A stretch of DNA of 64,000 nt, taken from Grammothele lineata. Its lineage: Eukaryota > Basidiomycota > Agaricomycetes > Polyporales > Polyporaceae. Shown here piece by piece: positions 1 to 10,741 of the stretch. The stretch is taken from NCBI GenBank assembly GCA_002150815.3, contig NDFF03000040.1:372001-436000 (forward strand), given 5' to 3'. The position numbers and the translations under genes are program-made. Positions within the stretch are counted from its first letter, which is position 1. Every line of letters starts with the position of its first letter. The notes beneath the pieces are model-generated. The model saw nothing but the letters and a program-made list of their open reading frames with translations, had not been told where the DNA came from and did not search any database.

Positions 1-524
1 AAGGGGTCCCAGATGAACATCAGCTGGACGTCTGAGGTAGAGGTGTAAGTGTAGTCTTGATGCTTATGGTCGTCATCTGGGGGTTCTGAAGGGAGGCTTC
101 TGTCCACAACATTTGCGAATTGGAAGTATAGTTGTCTTGTGACTGAGTCTCCAGCGAAAACTACGCGTCGGGATTTCATGCATATTCCGACGTCCTTTTC
201 TTGGTATTGGTACATCATACAGCCTGATGATAGAGGTATGGAGAGGAGGGATGAGCAGAAAAACAGTAAGAACATACCATCGGGCTGCCAATTCTTGAAC
301 CTTGCGTCCAGCCATCGCCCTCCCATTAGTAGCGATGTACAATGATCGGGGTCAGAATAATCTTGGGAAGAATATTTAGACTCGCACAAGTTTGGACAAG
401 CTATACACGAACCGATGAACCCATATCGCAAGATCCCCAGGACAGCTGCCAGCCCTACGCAGGCCCAAGACAAGTAATGCGGCCAGAGCGGATTGAGGAC
501 GAACTGAAAGCGCTTGGGAGGCAT
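1..524 (-). CDS. Cas1-like polysaccharide O-acetyltransferase, N-terminal part (cut by window edge)
   Basis: This is the 5' end of a gene that leaves the window on the left. From the ATG at 522-524 the frame is open to base 1. It shows a hydrophobic signal-anchor at about residues 17-38, a Cys-containing stretch, then DHC...GGRW, WQPDGCMM and VVFAGDSVTRQL. The last block holds the GDS nucleophile motif (about residue 107) of the SGNH/PC-esterase fold. An intron at 224-277 (54 nt, in frame) joins WQPDG to CMM and matches the family better than readthrough. This order is that of the luminal domain of Cas1p/CASD1 proteins, which O-acetylate cell-surface glycans in the Golgi; their multi-TM acyltransferase half would lie beyond the edge. 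The family call rests on these motifs. Substrate is inferred only. Confidence 0.75.
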   Translation of the reverse strand, partial: MPPKRFQFVLNPLWPHYLSWACVGLAAVLGILRYGFIGSCIACPNLCESKYSSQDYSDPDHCTSLLMGGRWLDARFKNWQPDGMFLLFFCSSLLSIPLSSGCMMYQYQEKDVGICMKSRRVVFAGDSVTRQLYFQFANVVDRSLPSEPPDDDHKHQDYTYTSTSDVQLMFIWDP

Positions 525-1224
525 GACGTCGTTGCAACTCGGCGACAAGCTCCCAGCGATCCAGGTAGATTCTCTAAGTTCAAAAGCAAAGGAATTCTAC
601 GCTGTGTGTGACAATTGGTGTGCCGTGGGCCAAACAAATGCGGAGTGGGCTAGAGACCGCGGTGACAAGCCCCTGGTGGCGCGTACGCGGAAGCCGGTAC
701 GATATACTCTTGCTCGTTGTGTTTTGAGCGGATTGGACGTGGTGACAGACCTAGGTTATGCAACAAATGGCCAGCGCGAATGACAGATGTCGTTGCGGGT
801 TCCGGTGACACCACGGAAGGAAAGGAGAGAATGGCCAACGGCCCGGGGACTGCCAGCACCTCCAAGGCGGATCATCAAACAGGCGCCCACGTATTGGTGC
901 GGTCTTAATCATGCTTTGTCGCGACTATTATCGGAACGTAAGCAATTGTCGACAACGGTATTCTACGTATGATATACAAATGAGTGCATCGTTTGCAGAG
1001 ACATCCCCCTGCGATACATGTGCCATGCGAAGTCCGTCACGAACAAATAGAAGAAGGCTGGAGGGTATCCAAACAATCTTTGGAAATGAGTGTAGCAATT
1101 ACGGCTGCGGCATGCTAGTAGAGTGTAGAGAATGGTCCATACGTCCACAATCAAGAGAAATCAACAGGAAAGATGCTGACATTGACCTCTCATATGCTTG
1201 AGGAGCTATATCCTGTTGAAAGTC
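525..1224. other. intergenic, upstream of the Cas1-like gene
   Basis: About 700 bp between the start of the Cas1-like gene and the stop of the rhomboid gene, both on minus. It should hold the promoter of the first and the 3' UTR of the second. Only short open frames without family features occur; no repeat or RNA gene seen. Confidence 0.5.
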
Positions 1225-3125
1225 TTAGCACCGATACTTCGTACGCTGTCCAGTATACTGACCTGTCCCCTTGCAGTGATTATTCAATGATGATGGGATA
1301 CAAGAGAGGTACCGGCACCATGAACATGCTAGGTAAGACGGTCAGCAGAAGAGAGGTTGCAAAGTTACAAACTGCGCACCAGCATTGGGGTCCGAAGTGT
1401 AAAAGTTGCGTGTCAGGACGACAAATAAAACAATGATGAGCGGGAGGGAGAGCACCCGCAGGGCGAGCACAATAGTACGGTGACGAGTTGAAGGGCTAAT
1501 AATGGGATACAGTGCCATGCCCACAAGGAGACCCATGAGAAGACCGCCAAGGTGAGCTGCGTGGATCAAGGTTCAGCCTAGTTACGAGTCGCGCATGTCA
1601 TGTACACATACCGAAGTTGTCGACGTCTAAATATCACTGATCAGCAAAGACGTCGATGTCACACTTGAAGAATGTGGACTTACATGGGATGAAGCCAATG
1701 GCGATACCGATAATCAACTCGATGATCATGAACACAAGCTTCTTCGTGGGTTGATATTGGTACCGCCAATGAGCGAACAGGTCGATCCAGGCCACAGCGA
1801 CCGTTCCGAAAATAGCCCCGCTGGCACCGACAGACGGCGAGCCGACTAAAGCAAAGTTGCCGCCGAGGATGTTTCTACGAACAATCAATAGATGCGGGGG
1901 AGAAGCGATGGAAACAACTCACCCGAAGATACCAGCAGCGAAGTACAGGACGATGAAGGGTAGAGAACCCATCTCCCGCTCAACTTGAGCGGATGCTGTC
2001 AATTGAGCGAGCATGTTTAGAAGGAAATGGATGAGACCCGCGTGAAGGAATATCGGAGTGATGAACCTGTAAGAACGTTCTTTAACCGTCAATTCAAGAC
2101 AAGCTCATGTCAGACTTACCTGAACCACTGGTCCGGGACTCCGTCCGCACCAAAACCGTCAAATCCACAGACGTATTCGAGAGAGCATCGTTCCGTCACA
2201 GGATTAGCGGTGTTGTTCAAGCCTATGACGTGTGCCCGGGTGAGTCGACGTGTGCGCGCATGATGTGATGATTGATACTGACAAGCTACTATACTAGTCG
2301 GCGGGAAATCGGTGACGTTTTTCATGCAAGGCGGAAATCGTGCTCCGAGATTGATGAGTGCTGAGGAAGACGGGCCCAACATGGGGTTCACGGAAGGCTG
2401 TATCCAACGGATTTACTGAGCATACTCAAAGAGACATATGAGGAGGAAAATGTACCTTGAAGGAGAAAGGACTGCCCTGTTCCTTGTTATTCAGGACAAG
2501 TTCGTAGATGAGGACGCCCAGCATAGCCGCACATAATACCCATGCTGCACAGACGAATGAGAGGACGGAAGGATGAGAGTATGGCGCACGCACAAACGAC
2601 AGGGTAACGCTGCACGCCAATACCCCGCTTCTTATCCTCTATCCGCTGAGGGAGAGGGTACGTGCCGAAGTAGCGTTGGAACATATTTGGACGCTGATTC
2701 GAGGGGGCCATGTTCTTGGGCATGGGGGCAAACGGCTCCTCGACATCTGCCGAGCACATGAGAACCAGTTCGGGAAAGGAATTGAGAGCCAGAGACACAC
2801 CCATGTCTTCATAGCGCGTCTGGCGGGAGTAGTCTTTCGGCTCAGAGTACTCCTCGGGTGGATGGTACTCCTCCGGCTTGGGGATAGTGAAAGGCTCATC
2901 GATCTTGGCATTGTGGGGAGCGAAAGGGTCCACTTGTTGAGTAGGTAGGTCGGTGGGGCCAGTCGGATAGAAGTTGAAGCTGTCGTCCGTGTAGTTGTAC
3001 TTGTCGCCAAGCTCGTATGAAGGACTGTGGAACTCGTGCGATGTGGTCGTTGGCTGCTGGGCGTGGTCGAGAAGGGGCTTGGCGTCGGACTCGGAATGCT
3101 CTACGTCGTGGGTTGCGGGTGCCAT
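1225..3125 (-). CDS. Rhomboid-family intramembrane serine protease
   Basis: Polytopic membrane protease of about 460 residues in about nine exons. The N-terminal ~160 residues are cytosolic, acidic and Pro/Tyr-rich. They are followed by a first TM (VLCAAMLGVLIYEL), the loop block NPMLGPSSSALINLGARFPPC, several further TMs, the active-site block GASGAIFG (Ser near residue 319) and NFAHLGG (His near 371), so both dyad residues are present. Splicing after SDPNA removes an in-frame stop and adds a Cys-rich tail (ACSWCRYLSC, then NNHCKG) ending at the TAA at 1225-1227. This tail is a feature I know from fungal rhomboids and supports the final exon. The ATG at 3123-3125 is the first one in a coherent frame; the open frame extends further upstream but reads low-complexity Arg/Ala/Gly sequence. 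Fungal relatives act in the secretory pathway; the substrate is unknown. Confidence 0.9.
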
Positions 3126-3727
3126 GGACCTGGTGAAATAGGAAAGGGTGCGGGTAATGTAGACGAGGAAGACGGGCACAGAAGGAGAAGGTGGACGGTG
3201 CGGGCGTGGCGCGCGAGAGATATAAGGACGCGCTCTGCGGCGCCGGGTTGCTGGCAATGCCACGGGCAATTCATTTCTTTGGCAAACACGGCCTTGGCCT
3301 GCCCTCAGTCTGAACCGCCCCGTCTCGCCCGCCCGCTGCTGCCGTCGCCCGCCCACAGACGCGATCAACGACACGCGACCAACGCGACCAACCCCGCCAG
3401 ACGCCTCTGAGCGTCCCCGCCCCGACTCCGAGCCCTTGCTGTCCTTTGCTGTCTCTCGCTCGCTCATCTCTCTCTCTCGTCCAGGCTCGTCGCTCGCCGC
3501 AGCTCGTCTCCCGTCCTTGTCAACGCCATCATGTTTGCTGCGCTCCGTAGTTTTCTCGGGAAACAAGCTATGCCACGCGTAAATAAATCCAACGCACCCC
3601 TTCCCGCCGCACCGCCCGCAGCCCCCACGGTCCGTCTTGGCCCGCCCCGCGGAATCCGGTGCAGACGCCTCGCTCGAGAAGCTCCGCCTGTGCACGACGC
3701 GCTTCGCCCAACACGCGCTCACTGTCC
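3126..3727. other. intergenic, promoter of the rhomboid gene
   Basis: About 600 bp, C-rich with CT tracts on the plus strand around 3420-3490. A TATA-like tataagg at 3221-3227 lies about 95 bp upstream of the rhomboid ATG. Long open frames cross this stretch in several frames but are low-complexity and lack family features. Confidence 0.45.
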
Positions 3728-5720
3728 TCAGTCGATGGGCAGCCCCTCGCTCTCTCGCCATCTCGTGAGCAGCCTGTTGCTCGGCAAGCCGAAAGGGTCG
3801 ACCACCTTGCGCGCGACCTCCACCCCCGCGATTGGATACTTGTCTGCATCAAGGAGTCCAAGCTGCAGAGTGGTGTCATGCATTTCGCATGCATTGGTAC
3901 GTCAACCATAGTCGTAGACAATTGACCATGGAATTTGCACGCGCCTGTACGAGCACGGAGGCCTGATCCCAGTAGCTGTCGGGGAATAGTCCTGTCAGCG
4001 GTATGTCCATCGGGCACCCTGGGCATCCTACATGTGTCTGCCACGAGAGAATGTAAGCATCTAGCTCTATGGTGTTCGCTCCGGGCTAGAGCGGCTTACT
4101 CAAACGTCAACTTGTCTCCCCGGAAAGCTACAACCCCAACGAGCGCTATCTCCAGCGGCTTCCCAGTAGGTTTGATCCCCGGAAGGAAGTAGTCGATTTC
4201 CTGAAGGGGAATCCAGGAGGATCAGCTCATTAATGGTTCCGTCCCAGATACACGAAACCATTAGAAATACCGTCGTGTGAGTACACTTGAAAATCATTTC
4301 GTCAATAACTCTGTCTGCACCGACTGCTCCCGAGGTTAGTATCAACATCATCCACGATGATTCATAATCGTACTGGTACGTGACACGGTAATGAGTTCCG
4401 TGTCAGGAGGTGTAATCTGACAACCGAAGTTAGCCTGAGCAGGACATATCCCTTGAGTGAGCTTAAGTACGTTCTCCCTAACGAAGTGGTACTTTTCCGA
4501 GAATGACATCAGTGTATCCCTACATCCCTCGGTGTCTACGAACACACCTTGTAGAATCGGGCCAGTTCCTTGAACCCCACTCCGCCTGTCATGGTGGGAA
4601 CGTGATTAACATACGGTGTCGACACCTTGGGGGAACCGTCAGGCACAATGCGATCATCGTGACATGTGCGTAACAGTTCACCATTGTCTGCATGGTCTCT
4701 GGAAAGCAAAGGATTGTCAGCGTGGGGGCGCGGGCAGACCACACGCTTGCCGTAAACATACTCATCGAGTCTCTCACTTCGAATTCCTACAAGTTCAGAG
4801 TTTCAGCCCTCATCAAACCGTCGCGATCGCGCTGCGACACCGCTCACATAGTACGTGTGCATGTCCCATAGCTTCTCGAGTGGATAATGGGGGCCGAGCT
4901 CCCTGCGGAGCAGCTCGAGCGTGCGCGTATACGACAAATTGTTCGCCGAACGGAGGTACGGCGCAATCGACGTGACTCTTCCGCTTGCGTGGTCGATCGG
5001 CGGACCCGCCACGAATGGGAACGGGGGCGCGGCATCGACGAACGGGTACGTGAAGACCACGACGGGTGGGCGCTGTGAGGCCCGGAGCCCAGCCGCGGTG
5101 CGTTGCGCGACGTCCTGCACGGACGCATGCAGCGTTTCCTGCTTTGCCGAGAGATGGAAGACCGTCCTGCAGGGAACAAGAGGGTCAGGGCTGCGCACCA
5201 CTGGGACCGAGGGAAGTGAGGAAGCGGGCTGAAGGGGGCGGAGATGGGCCGACGGACGATCGGGGGGGCCCTAGTCCTACACACTCACGGCACCGCAGAT
5301 CCGTCCGCCCGTTCGTGCACTAGCTTCTCCCCGAATTCTGCCTGTGGGCAGTAGTGCGCGCAGGCCTTGAGCGTTCCTGCGCCGAGGAGCTGCGCTGCGA
5401 ATCCGAGATCGGCGCTCTCCAGCCCATAGGTTAGGAGAGCCCACTCGGTCCCGCCTTCCAGACGGTTGCGGGCGTCGGCGAAGCTTGCCTGGAGGGCCTC
5501 GGCCGGGGCTGGGTAGGCGATCAGGACGACATTGTAGCCCTCTTCGCTCAGCTGCCAGGGGGCGTGGTGAGCATCGTGGTCTGCGATCGAGCGAAGATAG
5601 TGAGTTCGAAGCACTGGAACTCGCCTGCTGTCCCCAAGACTCTTGTTCCCCCTGGATGAGCAGGACAAGCGTGTTGGCATCCCCCACGGAGGCGACGGGG
5701 TTCGCGATGAACTGTGACAT
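3728..5720 (-). CDS. Dienelactone-hydrolase-like / NTF2-like (SnoaL) two-domain protein
   Basis: The spliced product has an N-terminal alpha/beta-hydrolase-like half (HDAHHAPWQLSEEGYNVV, then LLTYGLES, later VVVFTYPFVDAAPPF) and a C-terminal NTF2-like half (PYVNHVPTMTGG, FKELARFYKYHF, YWDQASVLVQ, LGLLDADKYPIAG, RWRESEGLPID, TGA at 3728-3730). This pairing occurs in fungal proteins usually annotated carboxymethylenebutenolidase or SnoaL-like. The position where a dienelactone hydrolase carries its nucleophile Cys (GxCxG) reads LLTYGLES, so the first half may be catalytically dead. Start: the ATG at 5718-5720 (MSQFIANP); a longer frame upstream begins only with GTG. The last intron, starting just after VLVQ, appears to use a GC donor (3943-3944). 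Role unknown. Confidence 0.75.
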
Positions 5721-6080
5721 GTTAATGTTGCTATAGTAGGGCCGTGAAACACTCGACACTGTGGATAGCTGGAGGCATGTCTTCGATTCACGTGGGTACG
5801 GACTCTATATTCTAGATAAGAGCTCGGTGCGTAGGGTCCCGTGAGACTCGGGCCGTTGTAATCATCCTACTTTCTTCCCCCCAAAGGGCTGATACAAGGC
5901 AGCTACGGGAGAGTACCAGCTGCGGGAAGTCCACATTGCCCAAGGGGTGCGTAAAACGATAGTGAACGGCAGTGGTATGTACATACATACGAGACGACAG
6001 CGATGTGATATCGAATGTACATCATGGGTCCATAACGTCTCCAGGTCGCCTCCTGCGCGCGCCGCCATACTTCAACTTGC
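5721..6080. other. intergenic between two minus-strand genes
   Basis: 360 bp forming the promoter of the hydrolase-like/NTF2 gene and the 3' UTR of the ankyrin/DIL gene. No repeat or coding sequence seen. Confidence 0.4.
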
Positions 6081-9000
6081 TTACACGGCCATGATGGACG
6101 AGTTTCGCCTTTCGGTGATTGGCGTCTCACCCGCAGCGCTTGCTCTGCCCCTGCTCCGTCCAGACGGCGCACGGGTCAGGGCGGTAAGGTGTACCCCCGT
6201 GTTGATTCTCAGCGTGCCGTCCTCTCCGATCTCTTCTCCGTCGTCTGAACTGTAGTCCAGCGGGTAAGGCGGCGGAGGTTTCTCCGGGTCCTCGTCCTCG
6301 TCCGGTTCTACCGGGCGCGTCCACCGTGCCACCGCGCCGCTCCCGTCAACCCATCGCAGCGTTGTGGGCCCAATCTGGCGCAGGTGCTTGCTGAAGCGCC
6401 ACCCCATCGCCCCGCGATTTCCAAAGCTCGCGCGAGAGGTGCTGCGACTTGAGCTACTGTCAGTGCTCAGACGAACGCTCGATCGCTTCACGCTGGACGC
6501 TTCATCATCGTAGCTATAAGGTTTCCTTGGCAGGACCCCGAGCATCTTCGGGTCGGTGGGGAGGAGGAGCGGGAGCATGTAGCGCGAATCGAGTAGCTCG
6601 CCGAGCGGGTCCGGGGCTTTGGCGGGCTCCCAAGCAAGCTTCTCTACTGTGCGGTCAAAGAGGGCGTCGATAGCGCGCTGTGCCGTCGAGAATTCCACCG
6701 AAGGTGCTAGGGATGCTTGGTCCGAGTTGATGGGCACTTCGTGGAGGGAGGGCGATGCGCTGACACTACCTTCACGGTCGCGGTCACGTTCGCCGATCTG
6801 ACGCTGTATAAGTGAGCGTTCAGAAGGAAGAAGACAGGACGAGGTACCTCTTTCCGAAGCTGTTCGACACCTATTTTAACCCTATGCCTCTCCCAATCCT
6901 TCTGCAACTGCTGCAGGTACTGATTACATTCCTCCGTCATTCTCCCCTCACTGACCTCATACTTGTAGTCGCGCACAGCGCGGCGCATCTTTCACTCCAT
7001 CAGACATGTATTTTCCGTGTGCCCGTGAGTACGTACTTGTAACGGATTCAGATGCTTCATGGTTTGGATCGTCGCGATGAGATTGGGGAATTCGGTGATG
7101 GATGATAAGCACTGCCAAGGCCGTCAGCAGCATGGTGACTCGGTCGGCGTTGCTGGCGTACCTGCAACCAGTTCAGCAGGTCGCGCACCGGCGCAAAATG
7201 CGATCCCACTGCCTTCGGCAGTTCCATGCTGCTAATCCATTCCTCGATGACACCAAGGTTTACACTAATTTGCACAGCCCTTGATCTACGAAGGAGAGAT
7301 GGTTAAGACACTAAATTATTCCACGAGAGGGGCCTCAGTGACCTGCAAATGTATTTCTTCCGTGTGAGGACACGATTGAAAACCTCGCCTACATGAATTA
7401 TTAGCCCGCGCGACGAACAATTTACTCACGACCTACACGCCGTCCAATACATGACTTGAGACCAGAATTGGACGATTATAGCGGGGTTCACGCCTGAGAG
7501 ATTGAGCAGTGTTTGCAGTGCAGTCATGAAAGATATGATGTCTTTCGGGGATGTCGGCGGCGGTTGATGGATGTCCGTAAATAGCGTCTGCAGAGGTGTG
7601 GCGGATGACGTGCCCCGTGCACGGGAGAAAGTCTGTCGAATCGATGCGAACCCACTACGGACATTTGACGGTGATGCGGATAGTGGTGGATTTGGCGGTG
7701 ATGGTGGTCGACTCATTTGAGTTGGGGACATCGGAGGGGGAGGATTCCCTCGTGCGTTGCCAGCACTCGTTGATGGGCCATTTGTGAGGGGCTTCTTCTT
7801 TCCCCCTCCAAAGGAGCGAAGAAAAGACCATTCACCTTCGAATTGAATGGCGTCAAACTCGCTCGATAGGGGAGAGTAGTCTAGCAATGCAGCATCAAGT
7901 AGTTGGTCTATTCTTCGCTCAGCAAAGCGGATCACGAAGACTGCCGTGAGATTTGGTAAATATCGCTATGGGGGCTTCCATTATGCACGGGCTTACCGAA
8001 GACAGAGTTCAGGATCTCCTCTATCAGAGATAGAGATCCTAAGGACTCGCATGTCTTGTTGATCGCGTTGTCACAACGCATCAGGTGCAGCCAGATCGTC
8101 GTGTTGTACAGCCAGAAAATTAAATAGGTCGGGTCTTCCGAATGACTCTGTAAGAGTGATTAGGCGACAGCGCTACATGAGGCGAACACGTGCTTACGAA
8201 AAAGACGTCCTCGATAGCGTCTGTCGCACCAATGATGAGGTCTTCTATCCAGTTGTGATCGCAGGTGAGACATGCAAAACGCGCTAGCATGTACAACGCA
8301 TTCGCAGGTTCTGAGTTTCTGTGCACTGGCTTGAAGTCTGTTATCAGGGACTGGAAAATGTCCGGTAACGCCATCGGTGACCACACGAGCATTGACGAAA
8401 AATCTGGCGGCGGGGTCTGCAGCTCGCTCTGAGACACAGGATCAAAAGCAAGACAAGAAGAACGTACGAGTATCGCATCACTAGGCGATTCGTCGTCGCT
8501 CTCCTCATCCGTGTCCGTTGAATCGAGCGTTTCGTCTCCCCACCATCTAGGCGTGATCCCAAGAATCTTCTCGATATCGGCCTGAACGTGTTTCCGCTTG
8601 CCTAACCGGCGCATACGCTTCTCAAGGGTTCGCCGCTGTTCCTCCATCCGACCACCCTTCCAGCCCGCTTCTCGCATAGCTTCTTCCAATAGCAGTGCAA
8701 CGTCTTCTCTGCCTGGTACCGTCGAATGTGCAGTGACAATGTCTAAAGCCGTCAGCTGGCGTCTCGTAATAGCAAGGGATGATGCTCCGTGGGTGAGTAA
8801 GTACGAGACTAGCGTCGGTGGGGAAAGAAGGGATGCATAGTGAAGTGGAGTCCAGCCCGCTGTACTCAAAGTGTCAGAATCGTGCACGAGTTCCACTCTC
8901 AGCACGAAGACGTACAATGGTCCGCAATATTGACATCGCAGCCCTCCGAAACGAGCAGTCTGACACACTCCTCGCGTTCGATGTCCCGTTCAGACTCGGA

Positions 9001-9288
9001 GCCAAAGCCAAGGATGGCTATACTGATCAGACCGAGCCCGTCCTCGTCCTGCTTTGAAAGGTCAACGAACTGCTGCGCCTGCGGATCTGTGAGGAGATGC
9101 GAGAGCAGGGACATGTCCGCGAAGACACATGCCCGGACCAGGCAATGCGTAACGAGCTCTGCCTTCTGTGTGGGCGCCAGACCGACGTTGGGCGATAGCA
9201 AATCCGCGATCTGTGCGGGGGTAGGGTACAGCGGCTGCAAATCGGGCTCGAAGGCGAAGTCGGCGGGTCCGAAAGAGGAAGACTCCAT
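6081..9288 (-). CDS. Ankyrin-repeat and dilute (DIL) domain protein
   Basis: Roughly 900-residue protein in many exons. It begins MESSSFGPADF (ATG at 9286-9288). Ankyrin repeats follow (DLSKQDEDGLGLISIAILG, GCDVNIAD, AGWTPLHYASLL, LLTHGASSLAI), then a charged helical linker (EEQRRTLEKRMRRLGKRK), an acidic stretch (DSTDTDEESDDES), and a DIL domain (FAERRIDQLLDAALLDY, MTALQTLLNLSGVNPAIIVQFWSQVMYW, VNLGVIEEWISSMELPKAVGSHFAPVRDLLNWLQ). The tail is a Ser-rich, probably disordered stretch ending SSIMAV at the TAA at 6081-6083. The DIL domain is otherwise the cargo-binding tail of class V myosins; fungi have this stand-alone ankyrin-DIL family. A role in trafficking or polarity is inference from the domain. 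It is divergent with RRP15 across 418 bp. Confidence 0.85.
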
Positions 9289-9706
9289 CCTGAAGGAAGG
9301 TGCGCTCGATGTCTTGCGAGGCCCGCAGTGTATGTAGTACGATGCTGAACAGCCCGAGTGGGTCGGGGTTGGGGCTGGAGTAGGGCTGCGGAATAAGGAG
9401 TGGCCCGAGAGTGTGTATGAAGACCGAGCGATGTTGTGGAGCAGACGTAGAGCCCTGAAAGCAAGGGGTCTAGATGGGCATGTGCGGCAGAAAGGCGGGC
9501 GGGGATGCCTGTCAGGACGCGGGTGAGCTCAGTACTTGCGACGCCGCGACGGCCCCGGACAGGGCGACGCGAAACGGGCGCCTATCTCATATAGCATTGG
9601 GACCACGTGCAGAATCGCGTTCCTGCGCCTCAGACCGAGAGCACAAGTCTGCTACATCCAACGTTTCGTCCACTACACTAGCCTCTACCTCTCCTTCGCA
9701 TTGTCT
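9289..9706. promoter_or_regulatory. divergent promoter, ankyrin/DIL protein and RRP15
   Basis: 418 bp between two ATGs in opposite directions, so it must carry both promoters. A weak TATA-like catatag lies near 9589, about 115 bp upstream of the RRP15 ATG. No clear shared site seen. Confidence 0.5.
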
Positions 9707-10498
9707 ATGCCTCCTGCAAAACGACAAAAACTATCAGAGGAGGAGGCCGTCGATCAGGAAAACGACGAGATGCTCTCGCCTTCTGAGCAGCAGGAGTTCT
9801 CCTCTGGGGACTTGTCGGGTTCAGAAGCTAGCGAGCTGGATACGGGCGATGAGATTGCGGAAGCGAAGTTGAGCAAATCCAAGAAAACATCGAAGCGGAA
9901 ACGTCGCGCGACGGATGCCGTCAATTTTGGCGCAACCTTGCAGTCGCTGCTCACAACAAATGCCCCCACTGCACCATTGTCGCTCAAGCCCTCGGTGGCC
10001 AAGAGGAGAAAAGATGAGAAGCTTGAGGCAAAGGGAAAACAGGTCCTACAGATAGAACGGAAGGAGAAGGAGGATAAGGGGCGAATCACAGACGTCATTG
10101 GCGGCTGGGGTGGGGAGAGGGAGCGTGCGCTGAGAAAAGTGGCACAGCGAGGAGGTATGTCCAGTAAACTCGCCTTACAGCGCGTGCCGGCCTCATGCAA
10201 TCACCAGTCGTCAAATTGTTCAACGCTATACAGCAATCGCAGGCTGCGTCTGCCGCTGCAGAGGATGCATTGAAGTCGCAGCGGGGTACTGGTAAAGCTA
10301 CCCTGCCCGCCCCAGCGATCCGCGACAAGAAGAAGAAAGGTAAGCCAAAGGACAGCGTCATCAACGGAGGAAAAGAGTGTAAGTTGCGGATCCTCCTCCT
10401 TCGACTCGGCTCATTCATTTGTCAACCCGATAGCGGCCTTGGGTCAAGACGACTTTCTGGATCTCATTCGTTCTGGCGGCGTTGTGTCAAAAGCATGA
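9707..10498 (+). CDS. RRP15: RRP15-like ribosomal RNA processing protein
   Basis: Nucleolar factor for 60S subunit pre-rRNA processing. The ATG at 9707 starts MPPAKRQKLSEEE, an NLS-like basic block. An acidic Ser-rich region follows, then KTSKRKRRATDAVNFGATLQSLL, which is the RRP15 family core. Lys-rich helices follow (KRRKDEKLEAKGKQ, ERKEKEDKGRITDVIGGW, ERERALRKVAQRGGVVKLFNAIQQ). Two introns are needed; the last exon reads ALGQDDFLDLIRSGGVVSKA with TGA at 10496-10498, matching the family's C-terminal LIRxGGVVSKA. About 215 residues, near the usual size. The longer frame starting upstream (9536) lies in the promoter and is not used here. Confidence 0.85.
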
Positions 10499-10741
10499 TA
10501 GTGTTCTATATTCATTCTGTAGTTGCCTAGGCATCGTTAGTGTCGCACTATAGACTACTATGACGGCACGCTTGTTCTTGTACTATGCACACATGTAAGT
10601 AAATCGGTCGGAACATTCAATTAAGTTGTTCAAGTAATCCGAGACAGAGGCGCCCGTGCCCATTCTGAGCGCTTTCCATGAGCTTGCCCTAAACTGCCTT
10701 ATTCTCATAAAACTTTCGCCTTTGCTCCTCATCGTGCCTCC

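Noticed and set aside
3126..3761. Upstream extension of the rhomboid frame (about 200 extra codons)
   Set aside because: Arg/Ala/Gly-rich, unlike any rhomboid N-terminus, and it overlaps the likely core promoter; the ATG at 3125 fits better.
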